Shown here piece by piece: positions 8,878 to 17,459 of a stretch of DNA of 64,000 nt (position 1 is the stretch's first letter; every line of letters starts with the position of its first letter). The DNA is taken from positions 124,001-188,000 of the forward strand of contig JARVGH010000003.1 of NCBI GenBank assembly GCA_029762755.1, given 5' to 3'. The DNA is from Candidatus Bathyarchaeum tardum. GTDB taxonomy: Archaea; Thermoproteota; Bathyarchaeia; Bathyarchaeales; Bathyarchaeaceae. A program made the translations under genes and the position numbers. The notes beneath the pieces were generated by a model. That model ran no database searches. It was not told the origin of the DNA and saw nothing but the letters and a program-made list of their open reading frames with translations.

Positions 8878-9291
8878 CTATTTAAGCTGATGCCCTTTCC
8901 ATTCTTCCATGAGGCAATCGTAGAGTCTATCTTCTTCTTCGATTTTCTCGTACAGCTCTAATTCATCGGCTATCTTTTGCGCAATAAGATGATAACAAAT
9001 GTTTGTTTCCCTATCCATTACCCTGAAATAAAAGTCATCACAAGAACAAAAACCAGCTTCTGGCATAATCTGATATTCCCGTTCTCTGCCCACAACTACC
9101 CAAACAATTCTGCCACTGGGACTAAAAATATACTTTTTTACCCGTTCCTCTTGAATTGTATTCCACGCTTTTGTAAACCGCGAACCAAAAGCTTCTGATA
9201 ACTGAGCTAGCTGACTTTCTGTCAGTTTCCCTTTATCTTTTGCTTCTTCACACAATTTTTCGAGTAGCTTGACTTCTTTGGAGATTTTCAT
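8878..9291 (-). CDS. SWIM zinc-finger protein
   Basis: A 137-residue protein with the SWIM signature C-x-C-xn-C-x-H, seen as CSCDDFY...NICYHLIAQK (about residues 82-105), preceded by a strand-rich stretch that includes GRIVWVVVGREREYQI. Small SWIM proteins in archaea are uncharacterised; some eukaryotic SWIM proteins (Sws1) work with RAD51 paralogues. Location two genes upstream of RPA fits a role in DNA repair or recombination, which is inference. The N-terminal 45 residues are helical and charged. Start is ATG with a weak ribosome site. Confidence 0.75.
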   Translation of the reverse strand: MKISKEVKLLEKLCEEAKDKGKLTESQLAQLSEAFGSRFTKAWNTIQEERVKKYIFSPSGRIVWVVVGREREYQIMPEAGFCSCDDFYFRVMDRETNICYHLIAQKIADELELYEKIEEEDRLYDCLMEEWKGHQLK

Positions 9292-9371
9292 TAGCTCTTT
9301 TATTTGTTAGACTAGTTATTGGCTTTTCTGTATTTGCCCCCTTCTTCGAACAATGGTTTTTGTTTGGCTGT

Positions 9372-9995
9372 TTATTCAACTTTGATTGGTTCGCCATTTG
9401 CTTGTTCTTCTTCAATTTTGGGTAACGTGACTTGTAGCACTCCGTTTTTATAGGATGTTTTGGCTTTCTTCGGGTCAATCTTTGATGGAATCTCGATTTG
9501 TTTATAGTATTTGCGTTGTTCTGTGTCAACAGAAATAGTCAATGTCTCAGGGGTTCCAGAAAGTTTGATTTCTTCTTTTGCAACTCCTGGCAGTTCTGCT
9601 ATTACTTTGATTTCACTTTCTAAGTCAACAATGTCTACTAAGGGTTCCCGTTCTTGTTTCACGTCAAGACACGGTTTGTTTACGCCACACGTTTCAGCCT
9701 CGTTTGAAGGTTTGACGTTGCCAAATTCTCGGATTTTTGGTTTGCCGTCTGGTCCTATGGTCATGCTGTATCCATAAACAAATGGACCCCACTCGGGTAC
9801 TGTTGAACCGTCAGGAAGTTTGCGTTCTCTTTTCATTTCTTCAGGTATGCGCGTTCTGAATTGTTCAAAATTTTGTTCCATCATTTCTTCCATTTCTCGC
9901 ATCATGTCTTCAATGTCTCCGAAGAACCAGTTTCCAAAAAATGGAGTTCGTCTTTTTCGTTTCTTATACCATTCGGGCAAATCGTCCCCTGACAT
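9372..9995 (-). CDS. Hsp20 small heat-shock protein with conserved N-terminal extension
   Basis: An ATP-independent chaperone of about 207 residues. The alpha-crystallin domain covers roughly residues 110-200 (PLVDIVDLESEIKVIAELPG, then the YKNGVLQVTLPK end). The N-terminal 100 residues are unusual: an acidic Met/Glu stretch, then LPDG...GPFVYGYSMTIGPDGKP and a CGVNKPCL pair of cysteines. The same extension occurs in the paralogue at 61587. The ATG at 9995 is preferred because AGGTGA sits 5 bases upstream; the GTG at 10004 lies inside that ribosome site. Confidence 0.9.
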   Translation of the reverse strand: MSGDDLPEWYKKRKRRTPFFGNWFFGDIEDMMREMEEMMEQNFEQFRTRIPEEMKRERKLPDGSTVPEWGPFVYGYSMTIGPDGKPKIREFGNVKPSNEAETCGVNKPCLDVKQEREPLVDIVDLESEIKVIAELPGVAKEEIKLSGTPETLTISVDTEQRKYYKQIEIPSKIDPKKAKTSYKNGVLQVTLPKIEEEQANGEPIKVE

Positions 9996-10055
9996 CACTT
10001 TCACCTTGCCTTTACATGTGTTACGGAATTCATTAAATCTTTCGAAGCTCCCTTC

Positions 10056-10871
10056 TTAGCAAAGGCATAAAGCCTTTCTGACGGATTCATACAATTCCAT
10101 ATTGGCAGCAGCAACAAAAGACACCCTTTGTGTCGCTTCTAACGGCACATTAAGCTCATTAGCATCTGGTGTCATTATGATTCCGCCCGCTTCTTGTAGG
10201 ATAAGATATGATGCAACCATGTCTGTCACTCTTAATTTTGATCTAACGTCGACAAATACGTCGGTAGAACCGTCTGCAACATAGCAGATTTCTTGTGCAT
10301 TGGCTCCAAAATGTCGGAAATGTTTTCCACAACTAAACAATCCTTTAAGTTTGGATACGAATTCTTCAATTTTAATCGTGTTCAAATCTACACCAATAAC
10401 TGCATCTTCTATGTTCGTCACTTTTGACGGGTTAATTGGTTTTCCGTTCTTGAATGCACCCTTGTTTTTTTGTGCAGTGTAGGTTATGTCGTGCACTATG
10501 TCGGATACAATTGCTGTTTCTACGTTTTTAAGCCAAGATCCTTTAGAAACGGCAATAACGTGAGCACAAAATGGTAAGCCGTGAACGGCATTTGTTGTGC
10601 CATCAACAGGATCAGTTACAACATAATAATCTGAAGATTCTTCTCCTATTTTTTTGGTTCCTGCTTCTTCACTAACTAATGTACACGATATTTCATGCTT
10701 GTTCAAGCAGTCTATCAATGCATTTTCTGCTGCTAAATCAATTTTTTTTGAGTGGTCTCCCCCTGCTCCCACTGTAAAGCTTTCTGCAGCCTCGGGTGAG
10801 CCATAATATTTCTGGGCTGCTTTTTTCATTTCTTGTGCGCATTCTTGTATTATTTTCAACCAGTCCGTCAT
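10056..10871 (-). CDS. suhB: inositol-monophosphatase family phosphatase (IMPase/FBPase IV-like)
   Basis: A Mg2+-dependent phosphatase of about 271 residues. All family metal ligands are seen: VSEEAG (Glu), DPVDGTTNAVHG (two Asp) and RVTDMVASYLILQEAGG (C-terminal Asp). Archaeal members often act on both inositol phosphate and fructose 1,6-bisphosphate; the true substrate cannot be read here. The ATG at 10871 fits the family N-terminus; a TTG at 10895 would coincide with the predicted transcript start from a TATA-like TTAAGC near 10920. It is divergent from the tRNA-Leu gene. Confidence 0.85.
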   Translation of the reverse strand: MTDWLKIIQECAQEMKKAAQKYYGSPEAAESFTVGAGGDHSKKIDLAAENALIDCLNKHEISCTLVSEEAGTKKIGEESSDYYVVTDPVDGTTNAVHGLPFCAHVIAVSKGSWLKNVETAIVSDIVHDITYTAQKNKGAFKNGKPINPSKVTNIEDAVIGVDLNTIKIEEFVSKLKGLFSCGKHFRHFGANAQEICYVADGSTDVFVDVRSKLRVTDMVASYLILQEAGGIIMTPDANELNVPLEATQRVSFVAAANMELYESVRKALCLC

Positions 10872-10979
10872 TTTTTTCACGCCAGTATTTTCCAATTAAT
10901 GAAATACTCATCTTGACATTTAAGCTCAAAGTTTTAGCGAAAAAACACTTAAGGAAGATTAGAACTTTGAAACAAAGGA

Positions 10980-11067
10980 GCGGGGGTCGCCGAGCCAGGT
11001 CAAAGGCGCAGGCTTCAGGAGCCTGTCCCGTAGGGGTTCGTGGGTTCGAATCCCACTCCCCGCACCA
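10980..11067 (+). tRNA. tRNA-Leu(CAG)
   Basis: An 88-base cloverleaf. GCGGGGG pairs with TCCCCGC in the acceptor stem; the anticodon stem CAGGC/GCCTG encloses TTCAGGA with anticodon CAG; a long variable arm (type II) follows; the T arm is GTGGG-TTCGAAT-CCCAC. The discriminator A is followed by an encoded CCA. No intron. The long variable arm and anticodon agree on leucine. An ACTTAAGG TATA-like element lies about 30 bases upstream. Confidence 0.97.
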
Positions 11068-11243
11068 TTTTATTAGAAAATTATAACTAGGGTTAAAAGA
11101 ATTATTCTTTTGTATTTAACGTTAAAACTGCACAAAGGTAAAACAAAATCCTCAAAAAAGGCAGTCTACATGTATTTGCCCTTAGAAGTTATGGCAGGAG
11201 ATTGGAAAAACAAAGTAGACCACGCTGGAACCTGGGTAACGAG

Positions 11244-11260
11244 ACAATCCACCGGATTGT
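11244..11260. terminator. strong 7-bp hairpin downstream of tRNA-Leu
   Basis: ACAATCC-acc-GGATTGT forms a perfect 7-base-pair stem with a 3-base loop, followed by T-rich sequence (TTGTTTTTC). It sits between tRNA-Leu and the oppositely oriented flavodoxin gene, and could end transcription from the plus strand. The 176 bases between the tRNA and this hairpin hold no recognisable gene. Confidence 0.35.
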
Positions 11261-11283
11261 TGCCTAACTATTGTTTTTCATTT

Positions 11284-11772
11284 CTATTTACACATTTTTA
11301 GTGATCTTCTATCTTTTATTGTTGCTTCTGCAAGTTTTCTTCCCAAGTTCATTGCTTGGTTTTCATCTGTTTTCCAAGGGTTAGCACGTTCAGGAACTGT
11401 TTCAATAACTATTCCGGGTTTGATAAACATTGGATTGAAAACTCCCAAAATACGATCAATATTTTCAAGGGCAATTACTTGAGCACCGGTTCCTGTAGTA
11501 AAAACTGCCATAGGTTTACCTGCCATACTATCACGTAGCGAATAAAGTTGAGTCAACAACGACAATACTTTTCCAGACATTATACTGAAATGTGATGGTG
11601 ACCCGATGGCATACCCATCAGCTTCAATAACTTCTTGTAAGTCAACTTCTTCTGTACGTTTTAGTTGAACATTTACATCACAAACTAATTTAACACCTTT
11701 AGCCACGGCTCTAGCAAGTTTTTCTGTATTTCCTGTATTAGAATCATACATTATCAAAATTTTTGGACACAT
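11284..11772 (-). CDS. flavodoxin-family protein
   Basis: About 162 residues. The FMN phosphate-binding loop is seen at the N-terminus (MYDSNTGNTEKLA), followed by YAIGSPSHFSIMSG and FTTGTGAQVIALENI, the usual flavin-contact segments of the flavodoxin/WrbA-like fold. It probably carries electrons or reduces quinones using FMN; the partner is unknown. ATG at 11772 is preferred over ATG at 11784 because GGGGA lies between them at the right distance. It precedes redox-defence genes (peroxiredoxin). Confidence 0.85.
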   Translation of the reverse strand: MCPKILIMYDSNTGNTEKLARAVAKGVKLVCDVNVQLKRTEEVDLQEVIEADGYAIGSPSHFSIMSGKVLSLLTQLYSLRDSMAGKPMAVFTTGTGAQVIALENIDRILGVFNPMFIKPGIVIETVPERANPWKTDENQAMNLGRKLAEATIKDRRSLKMCK

Positions 11773-11979
11773 AAAAATCCCCATATATTATATCTTTGAT
11801 TTCATATAAAAAATAAGCTATAGTAAAATTTGTGGTGCAATAATTTGATTGCTTCTTTTATGTGGAAATGTAAAAGTTTCAAAATTGAACTGGAATATTT
11901 TTTTTCAAATAATTCCCTGATTTATTTATTAAAAAAGTTGGGGGGGTCCAATCTCTTTGAAAAATGAAACCCGATCTAA

Positions 11980-12210
11980 TTATTGTAATATGTCGTTTCC
12001 TTGTTCAGTTAGACTATAGTTATTTTCTATTTGTTTTACAAGTCCTGCGTTGACTAGTTCTCTGAGTCCACTTCTGACTTTAAACATAGGTTGTCCTGTT
12101 TGTTCTGAAACTGTTTTAGCTGTTGATGCTCCATTTTTGATTGCCGTTAGTGTTGCAATTCCACTTTTGGTTGGCTTTCCATCTGCAGAAACACATGGCA
12201 AGATTATCAC
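11980..12210 (-). CDS. small winged-helix DNA-binding protein coupled to peroxiredoxin
   Basis: A protein of about 76 residues matching a winged helix: GIATLTAIKNGASTAKTVSEQTGQ (helices 1-2), FKVRSGLRELVNAGLV (recognition helix) and a wing NNYSLTEQGNDIL. A GTG at 12210 overlaps the peroxiredoxin stop (GTGA), suggesting translation by re-initiation; an in-frame TTG four codons later and ATG at 12243 are alternatives. It may regulate the peroxiredoxin transcript or other redox genes; that is inference. A short hairpin with a T-tract follows the stop. Confidence 0.7.
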   Translation of the reverse strand: MIILPCVSADGKPTKSGIATLTAIKNGASTAKTVSEQTGQPMFKVRSGLRELVNAGLVKQIENNYSLTEQGNDILQ

Positions 12211-12854
12211 AACTTTTTGAAACAAAGATACCAATCTTTGCAATCATATCCTTCTTTTATTCGCTCTTCAGCTCCTTCAGCAGTAGCTGGTGGTGGAACA
12301 ACAACCGGGTCACCGGGTTTCCAATTTGCAGGCGTAGCAACTTTATGTTTATCTGTGGTTTGTAGCGCATCAATAATTCGTAAAATTTCTTGCATGTTTC
12401 TTCCAGTTGATAATGGATAGTACAAGATAGTTCTAATTTTGCTCTCTGGATCAATGATGAAAACACATCTAACCGTTTCAGTTTTGCTTTGTCCGGGATG
12501 AATCATCCCAAATTTTTGGGACACTTCTTTGTTTAGGTCTGCAATTATTGGAAATGGAATTTTAACACCCATCTTTTCTTCGACGTTTCTTGCCCAAGCA
12601 ATGTGAGATGAGACACTATCAACGCTTAAACCAAGAAGTTCTGTGTTTCTTTGTTTTAGGTCATCAGCAATTTTTGAAAATGCAATGAACTCTGTTGTGC
12701 AAACAGGAGTAAAATCTGCAGGATGTGAAAACAAAACAAGCCAACTTCCTTCATAATCTGACAGTCTTAATGTTCCCTGTGTTGTAACTGCTTCAAAGTC
12801 AGGAGCCCTTTCTCCAATTAATGGAAACTTAATTTCATTTGTTTGATTTTCCAT
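12207..12854 (-). CDS. peroxiredoxin (archaeal Prx6/AhpC type)
   Basis: A thiol peroxidase of about 215 residues that reduces hydrogen peroxide and organic peroxides. The peroxidatic cysteine is C52 in PADFTPVCTTEF; the conserved Arg follows in the RCVFIIDPE region. The C-terminal extension ends with CKDWYLCF, two further cysteines (about 205 and 211) that act as resolving cysteines in archaeal decameric Prx. The ATG at 12854 has GGTG 6 bases upstream, whereas the TTG at 12869 does not. The stop overlaps the start of a winged-helix gene. Confidence 0.93.
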   Translation of the reverse strand: MENQTNEIKFPLIGERAPDFEAVTTQGTLRLSDYEGSWLVLFSHPADFTPVCTTEFIAFSKIADDLKQRNTELLGLSVDSVSSHIAWARNVEEKMGVKIPFPIIADLNKEVSQKFGMIHPGQSKTETVRCVFIIDPESKIRTILYYPLSTGRNMQEILRIIDALQTTDKHKVATPANWKPGDPVVVPPPATAEGAEERIKEGYDCKDWYLCFKKL

Positions 12855-13081
12855 CAAAAACACCAACAATAATTATTACTAACTTTGATTTTTTATGGGT
12901 TGTGTTTATTTTTTAAACTGTAACGTCATTTTTAATTTTCTTTGAGCTTCTTCGCTTTAGGCGTAGAATTTAACTCATTCTTATGTCGAAACAAAGGCAA
13001 ATCAAAATTTTTTCTATTCGTTCAACGTCAAAAATTTTTAGGTTATTATTTCCTGCTTTTTTCCTCTTTTTCTCTTTATTC

Positions 13082-14320
13082 CTAAATTGAATAATTCATT
13101 AAAATCAACGCAATAAGTAACGCTAAAGTTGTTATTGTGTCTGCAAGAGAGCTTTCAATGGGGATAACAAAATTGTCTGGGTCTAAACCTCTTCTATAGG
13201 TTAAAATTGCTACTGAAAAAGATACTATTACTATTACTAAAACTGAAATTATGTTTAGTATAACTAAAAGACCAAGAAAATTCAGGAAGGATTGCAACAT
13301 CAACGAGCCCTGAATGGACAAGGAAATAACAGCGTACAAAGTAAACATAATAAGTGATGCAATCCACGTAGTTACGATTCGTTTTGAGTGGCTAAATATT
13401 GAACGAAAAGAAGGAGAAAGCAAACCTAAAGCCAATTTTGTAGTAGCTGTAGAGCCAACTATTGAACCTACATCTCCCACAGTGTCAATTAATGCAGGAT
13501 AAACTGTGTAAATTTCTTTTCTACTGTTCACAATTTTTTCAACATCTTTTAAAATGGTACCTGTGATGTTAACAATTATTGCAACAAAAAACAGTGTCAC
13601 GAATGATTCTTTGATTGTTTTTATGAAGTCTTTGTTATGGATGCAGTTACGTAAGAAAATTAGAGCAACAATTGAAAGTATTAACCCCAAAGAAAAGACG
13701 ACACTTTTTCCAACTATATTGAACATGAAAAACAGGTTTAATATGAAAACATAAGATAATGTAACAGTAATATCTGCAGTTGTTGACATTATTGGATATA
13801 CAATAACATCTGTGTCCAGCCCCCTCTTAAAAGAAGTAAACGCAAATAGTATTGTGAACAACGAGTTGATTAATCCTAAAAACATGGTTGCTGATACAAC
13901 CATTAAAATGTCAAAAAAATCTAGGAAAGTTATTCCCCAGAAAAGGCTTCCAATTATTATTGAAAACATGCTCATTATAATACTTGTTTCCAAAGTTAGG
14001 ACAATTATTGATTTCAAAAGCGTATAGAATTCTTTAGTGTTTCCGCGAAGTTTAGGATAGATTGTTCCAAGATGCAAGCCTGTACTTAGCCGACCACTGT
14101 ACAGACCGCTTACTACACCCCGTGCACTTAGAACAACTGGATAAACTGCAATAGCCCATGGAGCAAGTTCAAAAACATTGAATTGAAACGCTACAATAAA
14201 ACCAGCTAATATGCCGCCGAGATTAAATGAGAGGGCAATAAATGTTTCTTTCAATAACTCCATCGAAACAGCATGTTTGCTGAAGCTTTGCCAGATGTTG
14301 GCTAGACTCATCCGGTTCAC
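13082..14320 (-). CDS. MgtE/SLC41-type divalent cation transporter, membrane domains only
   Basis: A 412-residue integral membrane protein with about ten hydrophobic helices arranged as two homologous halves. Each half has the MgtE membrane-domain pattern: PVVLSARGVVSGLYSGRLSTGLH near 60-85 and LIDTVGDVGSIVGSTATTKLALG near 275-300, with RGLDTDVIVYPIMST and RGLDPDNFVIPIESS closing the halves. The cytoplasmic N and CBS domains of bacterial MgtE are absent, which resembles the duplicated SLC41 arrangement. The Asp residues in RGLDxD are likely ion ligands. Mg2+ transport is the family expectation. The GTG at 14320 and an ATG 9 bases later are both possible starts. Confidence 0.82.
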   Translation of the reverse strand: MNRMSLANIWQSFSKHAVSMELLKETFIALSFNLGGILAGFIVAFQFNVFELAPWAIAVYPVVLSARGVVSGLYSGRLSTGLHLGTIYPKLRGNTKEFYTLLKSIIVLTLETSIIMSMFSIIIGSLFWGITFLDFFDILMVVSATMFLGLINSLFTILFAFTSFKRGLDTDVIVYPIMSTTADITVTLSYVFILNLFFMFNIVGKSVVFSLGLILSIVALIFLRNCIHNKDFIKTIKESFVTLFFVAIIVNITGTILKDVEKIVNSRKEIYTVYPALIDTVGDVGSIVGSTATTKLALGLLSPSFRSIFSHSKRIVTTWIASLIMFTLYAVISLSIQGSLMLQSFLNFLGLLVILNIISVLVIVIVSFSVAILTYRRGLDPDNFVIPIESSLADTITTLALLIALILMNYSI

Positions 14321-14764
14321 TCTCCACCTGTAATTCCTCCTTCAGCAAATCGCTTTTTTCCATTATGGCGCCCTTTTTGTCGCGTTTTAATCTACTTTAA
14401 TGTAGCGAATATAAAAAGATTTTTTGCAGTTGATGGTCAAACAACTTGAAAACGTTTTGACTAAAACTTGATTATTACTAAGGGGCAAATAGACTTTTAA
14501 TATTTTTAATAGCGCTTACACAGATTCACCAAAAGGGTTTTAAATCAAAAATAGAACCGCTTTGTTTCAGAGTTTTTGTCATAAGAATTTGTGATTGTAT
14601 GGGAAATAACAATATGCTGGAATGGTTGGGTATACTAAAGAATCTGTTGTTTTTCTTTTTTCTTTAATTGTCTTGTATATTCTAATAGTACTGGTTTATC
14701 ACTTGGTTAAAGTAGCCGAATTTGTGTTTGAGCCAGTCAACAGCAACATGAATTTGCCTTAATG
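14321..14764. other. intergenic region with no recognised gene
   Basis: AT-rich sequence upstream of the MgtE-type gene. It includes that gene's likely promoter and no open frame with a ribosome site that looks coding. The part from about 14600 may continue the decay of neighbouring sequence, but I cannot assign it. Confidence 0.4.
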
Positions 14765-15236
14765 GTGTTTTGTTTTTTAACAATAAAAACTACAGTCAAC
14801 GTCTTTGGTCGTTTCTTTAGTTTTCCCTTCTTGATGAATATCCCTTCGACTGATATTTAGATAGGTTTTCTATGATTGTTAAATCAATTCCCTTACATTT
14901 AACCAATTCAAGCACGCTTTAAGTTGGGTCTGATTATGTAATTAACCGCGCGTCAATTTCTATTCCTGAATTTACACAGTTTTCTTTTGCGTTTTTAAAT
15001 AATTTTTTCCTGATTCTAAGTACACTTCTTCACTTTTTCAACAATACATTGAGGCAACTGGTAATAGGCTTTCAATTCAGGATGTAAAAAAGTGTTAGGC
15101 ACAACATGACCAACAGTTACTTTTGAACCATACTTGGAAGAAATCAACAAAGCAACTGTTTGAGCATGAACACAAGAACGCAAATCATCTACTCGAACAA
15201 GAATATTATGAAAAAATGATTTCCATTCATTATTTT
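14765..15236 (-). pseudogene. decayed universal stress protein (UspA) gene
   Basis: Reading the minus strand in pieces gives an ordered UspA-like protein. The N-terminus is NILVRVDDLRSCVHA (compare ILVPVDGS) followed by SSKYGSKVTVGHVVPNTFLHPEL. A shifted frame then gives NAKENCVNSGIEIDARLIT, stop, SDPT, stop, SVLELVK and GIDLTII. The last piece in another frame is TLTVVFIVKK. At least three in-frame stops and several frameshifts separate the parts, and the ATP-binding GxxG-S loop before the C-terminal strand is missing. Order and spacing match a full-length Usp of about 145 residues, so this is a pseudogene rather than chance. It lies just upstream of the ATP synthase locus. Confidence 0.72.
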
Positions 15237-15345
15237 CAAATTTGCTTCCTTGTCCGTGTTAACCGATCTTTCATAAAGTGCCTTATTAATAACCTGTTGG
15301 TATATTTTAAGAACAATCAACAATTAATGTAATACGGGGAAAAAC

Positions 15346-15660
15346 GTGAAGGAAATTGGTCTTTTAGCCGATAGGCATACTGCAACTTGTTTTAAGTTGG
15401 CTGGATTACGTAATGTTTTTTCAGTTAATGATCATGCAACAGCAGAAGAAACATTTTTTGAAATCTTGGAAAAAAACAATCTGCGTGTTCTCCTTGTTTC
15501 TGAAATAATATTAAATAACCTACAAAATATTACTACACTTTCAGAACAACAATCTCCCTTAATTGTTCCAATACCTACTATGCTCGGTCGAGGATCTTCA
15601 AAGGTGGATTTCATGGTAGAGCTGATTAAAAACAAAACAGGGATCGAGGTGAAACTTTGA
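15346..15660 (+). CDS. atpF: A/V-type ATP synthase subunit F
   Basis: A 104-residue central-stalk subunit. It begins KEIGLLADRHTATCFKLAGLRNVF, the standard subunit F opening (usually a variant of the family consensus for the first beta-alpha unit), and ends with the IPTMLG loop region and a C-terminal helix. The start is GTG with GGGG upstream; the stop overlaps the atpA start (TTGA). First gene of the atpFABDC block. Subunit F couples A/B nucleotide sites to rotation. Confidence 0.9.
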   Translation: MKEIGLLADRHTATCFKLAGLRNVFSVNDHATAEETFFEILEKNNLRVLLVSEIILNNLQNITTLSEQQSPLIVPIPTMLGRGSSKVDFMVELIKNKTGIEVKL

Positions 15661-17459
15661 CAACTCAACAAAAAATTCGAACGTCAAAGGGCACAATCTA
15701 TCGAGTAGCAGGACCTTTCATTATTGCTAAGGGCATGTCAAGTTCTAGAATGTATGAGTTAGTAAGGGTCGGAGAAGCAGGTATAATTGGAGAAATAATT
15801 CGTCTTGAAGGTCAAAAGGTAGCGATACAAGCTTATGAAGAAACTACTGGCATAAAAACAGGAGAAAAAGTAGAAGGCACTGGAAAACCGCTATCTGTTG
15901 AACTAGGTCCTGGGTTGATAAGTCAAATATACGACGGGATCCAACGCCCGTTACCAGTTATTCAAGGCTTAATTGGATCTAGAATTGAACGCGGGGTAAT
16001 CCCTCCTGCGTTGGACCGAAAAAAACAGTGGTACTTTACCCCAAAACTCAAAAAAGAAACTAAAGTCGTGGGGGGTGACGTACTCGGAACAGTTACTGAA
16101 ACCTCCCTTGTGGAGCATAATGTTCTTGTTCCTCCTACAGTCAAGGGAGTTGTAGAAGACATTGTCTCCGAAGGAAAATATTTAGTAACTGACACAATCG
16201 CCCACGTGAAAACAAATGAAAAATTACAACCATTACATCTGATGCACACATGGCCTATACGACAAGCTCGTCCGTCCAAAACTATTCTATCTACTGAGAT
16301 TCCTTTGTTGACTGGACAACGGATAATTGATGCTTTCTTTCCTTTATCCAAAGGAGGAACTGCAGTTGTTTCCGGTGGGTTTGGAACTGGAAAAACTGTT
16401 TTATCCCAAACCTTAGCGCGGTGTGCAGATGCAGATGTTCTTATTCTAGTTGGCTGTGGTGAACGGGGTAACGAAATGGCTGATGCTATTGAACGTTTCC
16501 CACAACTGCAAGATTTTCGTTCGGGTAAACCTTTGATAAATAAAACAATACTTATTGCAAACACTTCAGATATGCCCATCGCAGGCCGGGAAGCAAGCGT
16601 GTATTCTGCTCTAACCCTTGCGGAATACTACCGTGACATGGGGTATGATGTTGCACTTATGGCGGACTCAACTTCTAGATGGGCAGAGGCTCTTCGTGAA
16701 GTATCAGGCAGATTAGAAGAAATGCCTGGAGAAGAAGGATACCCCGCATATTTAGCCTCAAGACTCGCCGATTTTTATTCCCGCGCAGGACGTGTTTTGA
16801 CCCTAGGAAATGAAGAAAGACAGGGTTCAGTTACTGTTGTTGGTGCAGTCTCTCCCCCCGGAGGAGATTTTTCTGAACCTGTAACAGAAAAAACTATCAG
16901 ATTAACTCGAGTGTTCTGGGCTCTTGATTTTTCGTTGGCTCATCGTAGGCATTATCCAGCGATTAACTGGTTTAGGAGTTACTCTGAATATTTGGGGTCT
17001 CTTCAGAATTGGTACGAAACAATAGGAACTGACTGGAGCCGCCTACGCGAAAATGCCATGACTCTGTTAAAAGAAGAAGAAAAACTTCGAGAAGTAGTTT
17101 CTTTAGTTGGTGCTGATATACTTGGGGATAAACAACGCACCGTTTTTGAAGCTGTTAAAATGTTAAAAGAGTATTTTCTTCTTCAAAGCGCTTTTCATCC
17201 TGTTGACTTGTATTGTCCAATGAAAAAAACATACAAAATGCTTGAATTGATCTTAAAATTCTTCGAAAAATCACAACATGCAGTTAATTCTGGTGTTCCA
17301 TTATCCTCTATTCTTTGCCTTGATGTAAAAGAAGATCTTGCACGAATGAAAATCATAAAAACAGATGAATTTGAAAACGCCAGCACAAACATCTACCAAA
17401 AAATGGATCAACAATTTGAACAGTTACTAAAAGAAACTGCAGGATGCTCGTCCCAATGA
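15657..17459 (+). CDS. atpA: A/V-type ATP synthase catalytic subunit A
   Basis: The 600-residue catalytic subunit of the A1/V1 headpiece. Walker A GGFGTGKT is at about residues 240-247; the A-subunit-specific bulge domain lies at about 110-200; Walker B-type [29 protein letters not shown] follows near 340-365, and [10 protein letters not shown] near 402. Length agrees with the family. TTG start with GAGGTGA upstream, overlapping the atpF stop. The window has no sign of an intein. Energy conversion is driven by H+ or Na+. Confidence 0.97.
   Translation: MTTQQKIRTSKGTIYRVAGPFIIAKGMSSSRMYELVRVGEAGIIGEIIRLEGQKVAIQAYEETTGIKTGEKVEGTGKPLSVELGPGLISQIYDGIQRPLPVIQGLIGSRIERGVIPPALDRKKQWYFTPKLKKETKVVGGDVLGTVTETSLVEHNVLVPPTVKGVVEDIVSEGKYLVTDTIAHVKTNEKLQPLHLMHTWPIRQARPSKTILSTEIPLLTGQRIIDAFFPLSKGGTAVVSGGFGTGKTVLSQTLARCADADVLILVGCGERGNEMADAIERFPQLQDFRSGKPLINKTILIANTSDMPIAGREASVYSALTLAEYYRDMGYDVALMADSTSRWAEALREVSGRLEEMPGEEGYPAYLASRLADFYSRAGRVLTLGNEERQGSVTVVGAVSPPGGDFSEPVTEKTIRLTRVFWALDFSLAHRRHYPAINWFRSYSEYLGSLQNWYETIGTDWSRLRENAMTLLKEEEKLREVVSLVGADILGDKQRTVFEAVKMLKEYFLLQSAFHPVDLYCPMKKTYKMLELILKFFEKSQHAVNSGVPLSSILCLDVKEDLARMKIIKTDEFENASTNIYQKMDQQFEQLLKETAGCSSQ

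Noticed and set aside
10796-11086. Open frame on the plus strand running through the tRNA-Leu gene
   Set aside because: It overlaps a perfect tRNA and is antisense to the phosphatase gene; no ribosome site and no protein-like pattern.
11110-11301. 63-codon frame after tRNA-Leu (contains VYMYLPLEVMAGDW)
   Set aside because: Somewhat protein-like, but no ribosome site, crosses a strong hairpin at 11244-11260 and runs into the flavodoxin gene; could be a gene remnant but not supportable.
12960-13085. 35-codon plus-strand frame MSKQRQIKIFS
   Set aside because: No ribosome site; the hydrophobic end reflects T-rich sequence.
14601-14670. 22-codon frame MGNNNMLEWLGILKN in the gap before the UspA pseudogene
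   Set aside because: Ends in a poly-Phe run from T-rich DNA and has no ribosome site.
15123-15332. 69-codon plus-strand frame before atpF
   Set aside because: It is the antisense of the decayed UspA pseudogene.
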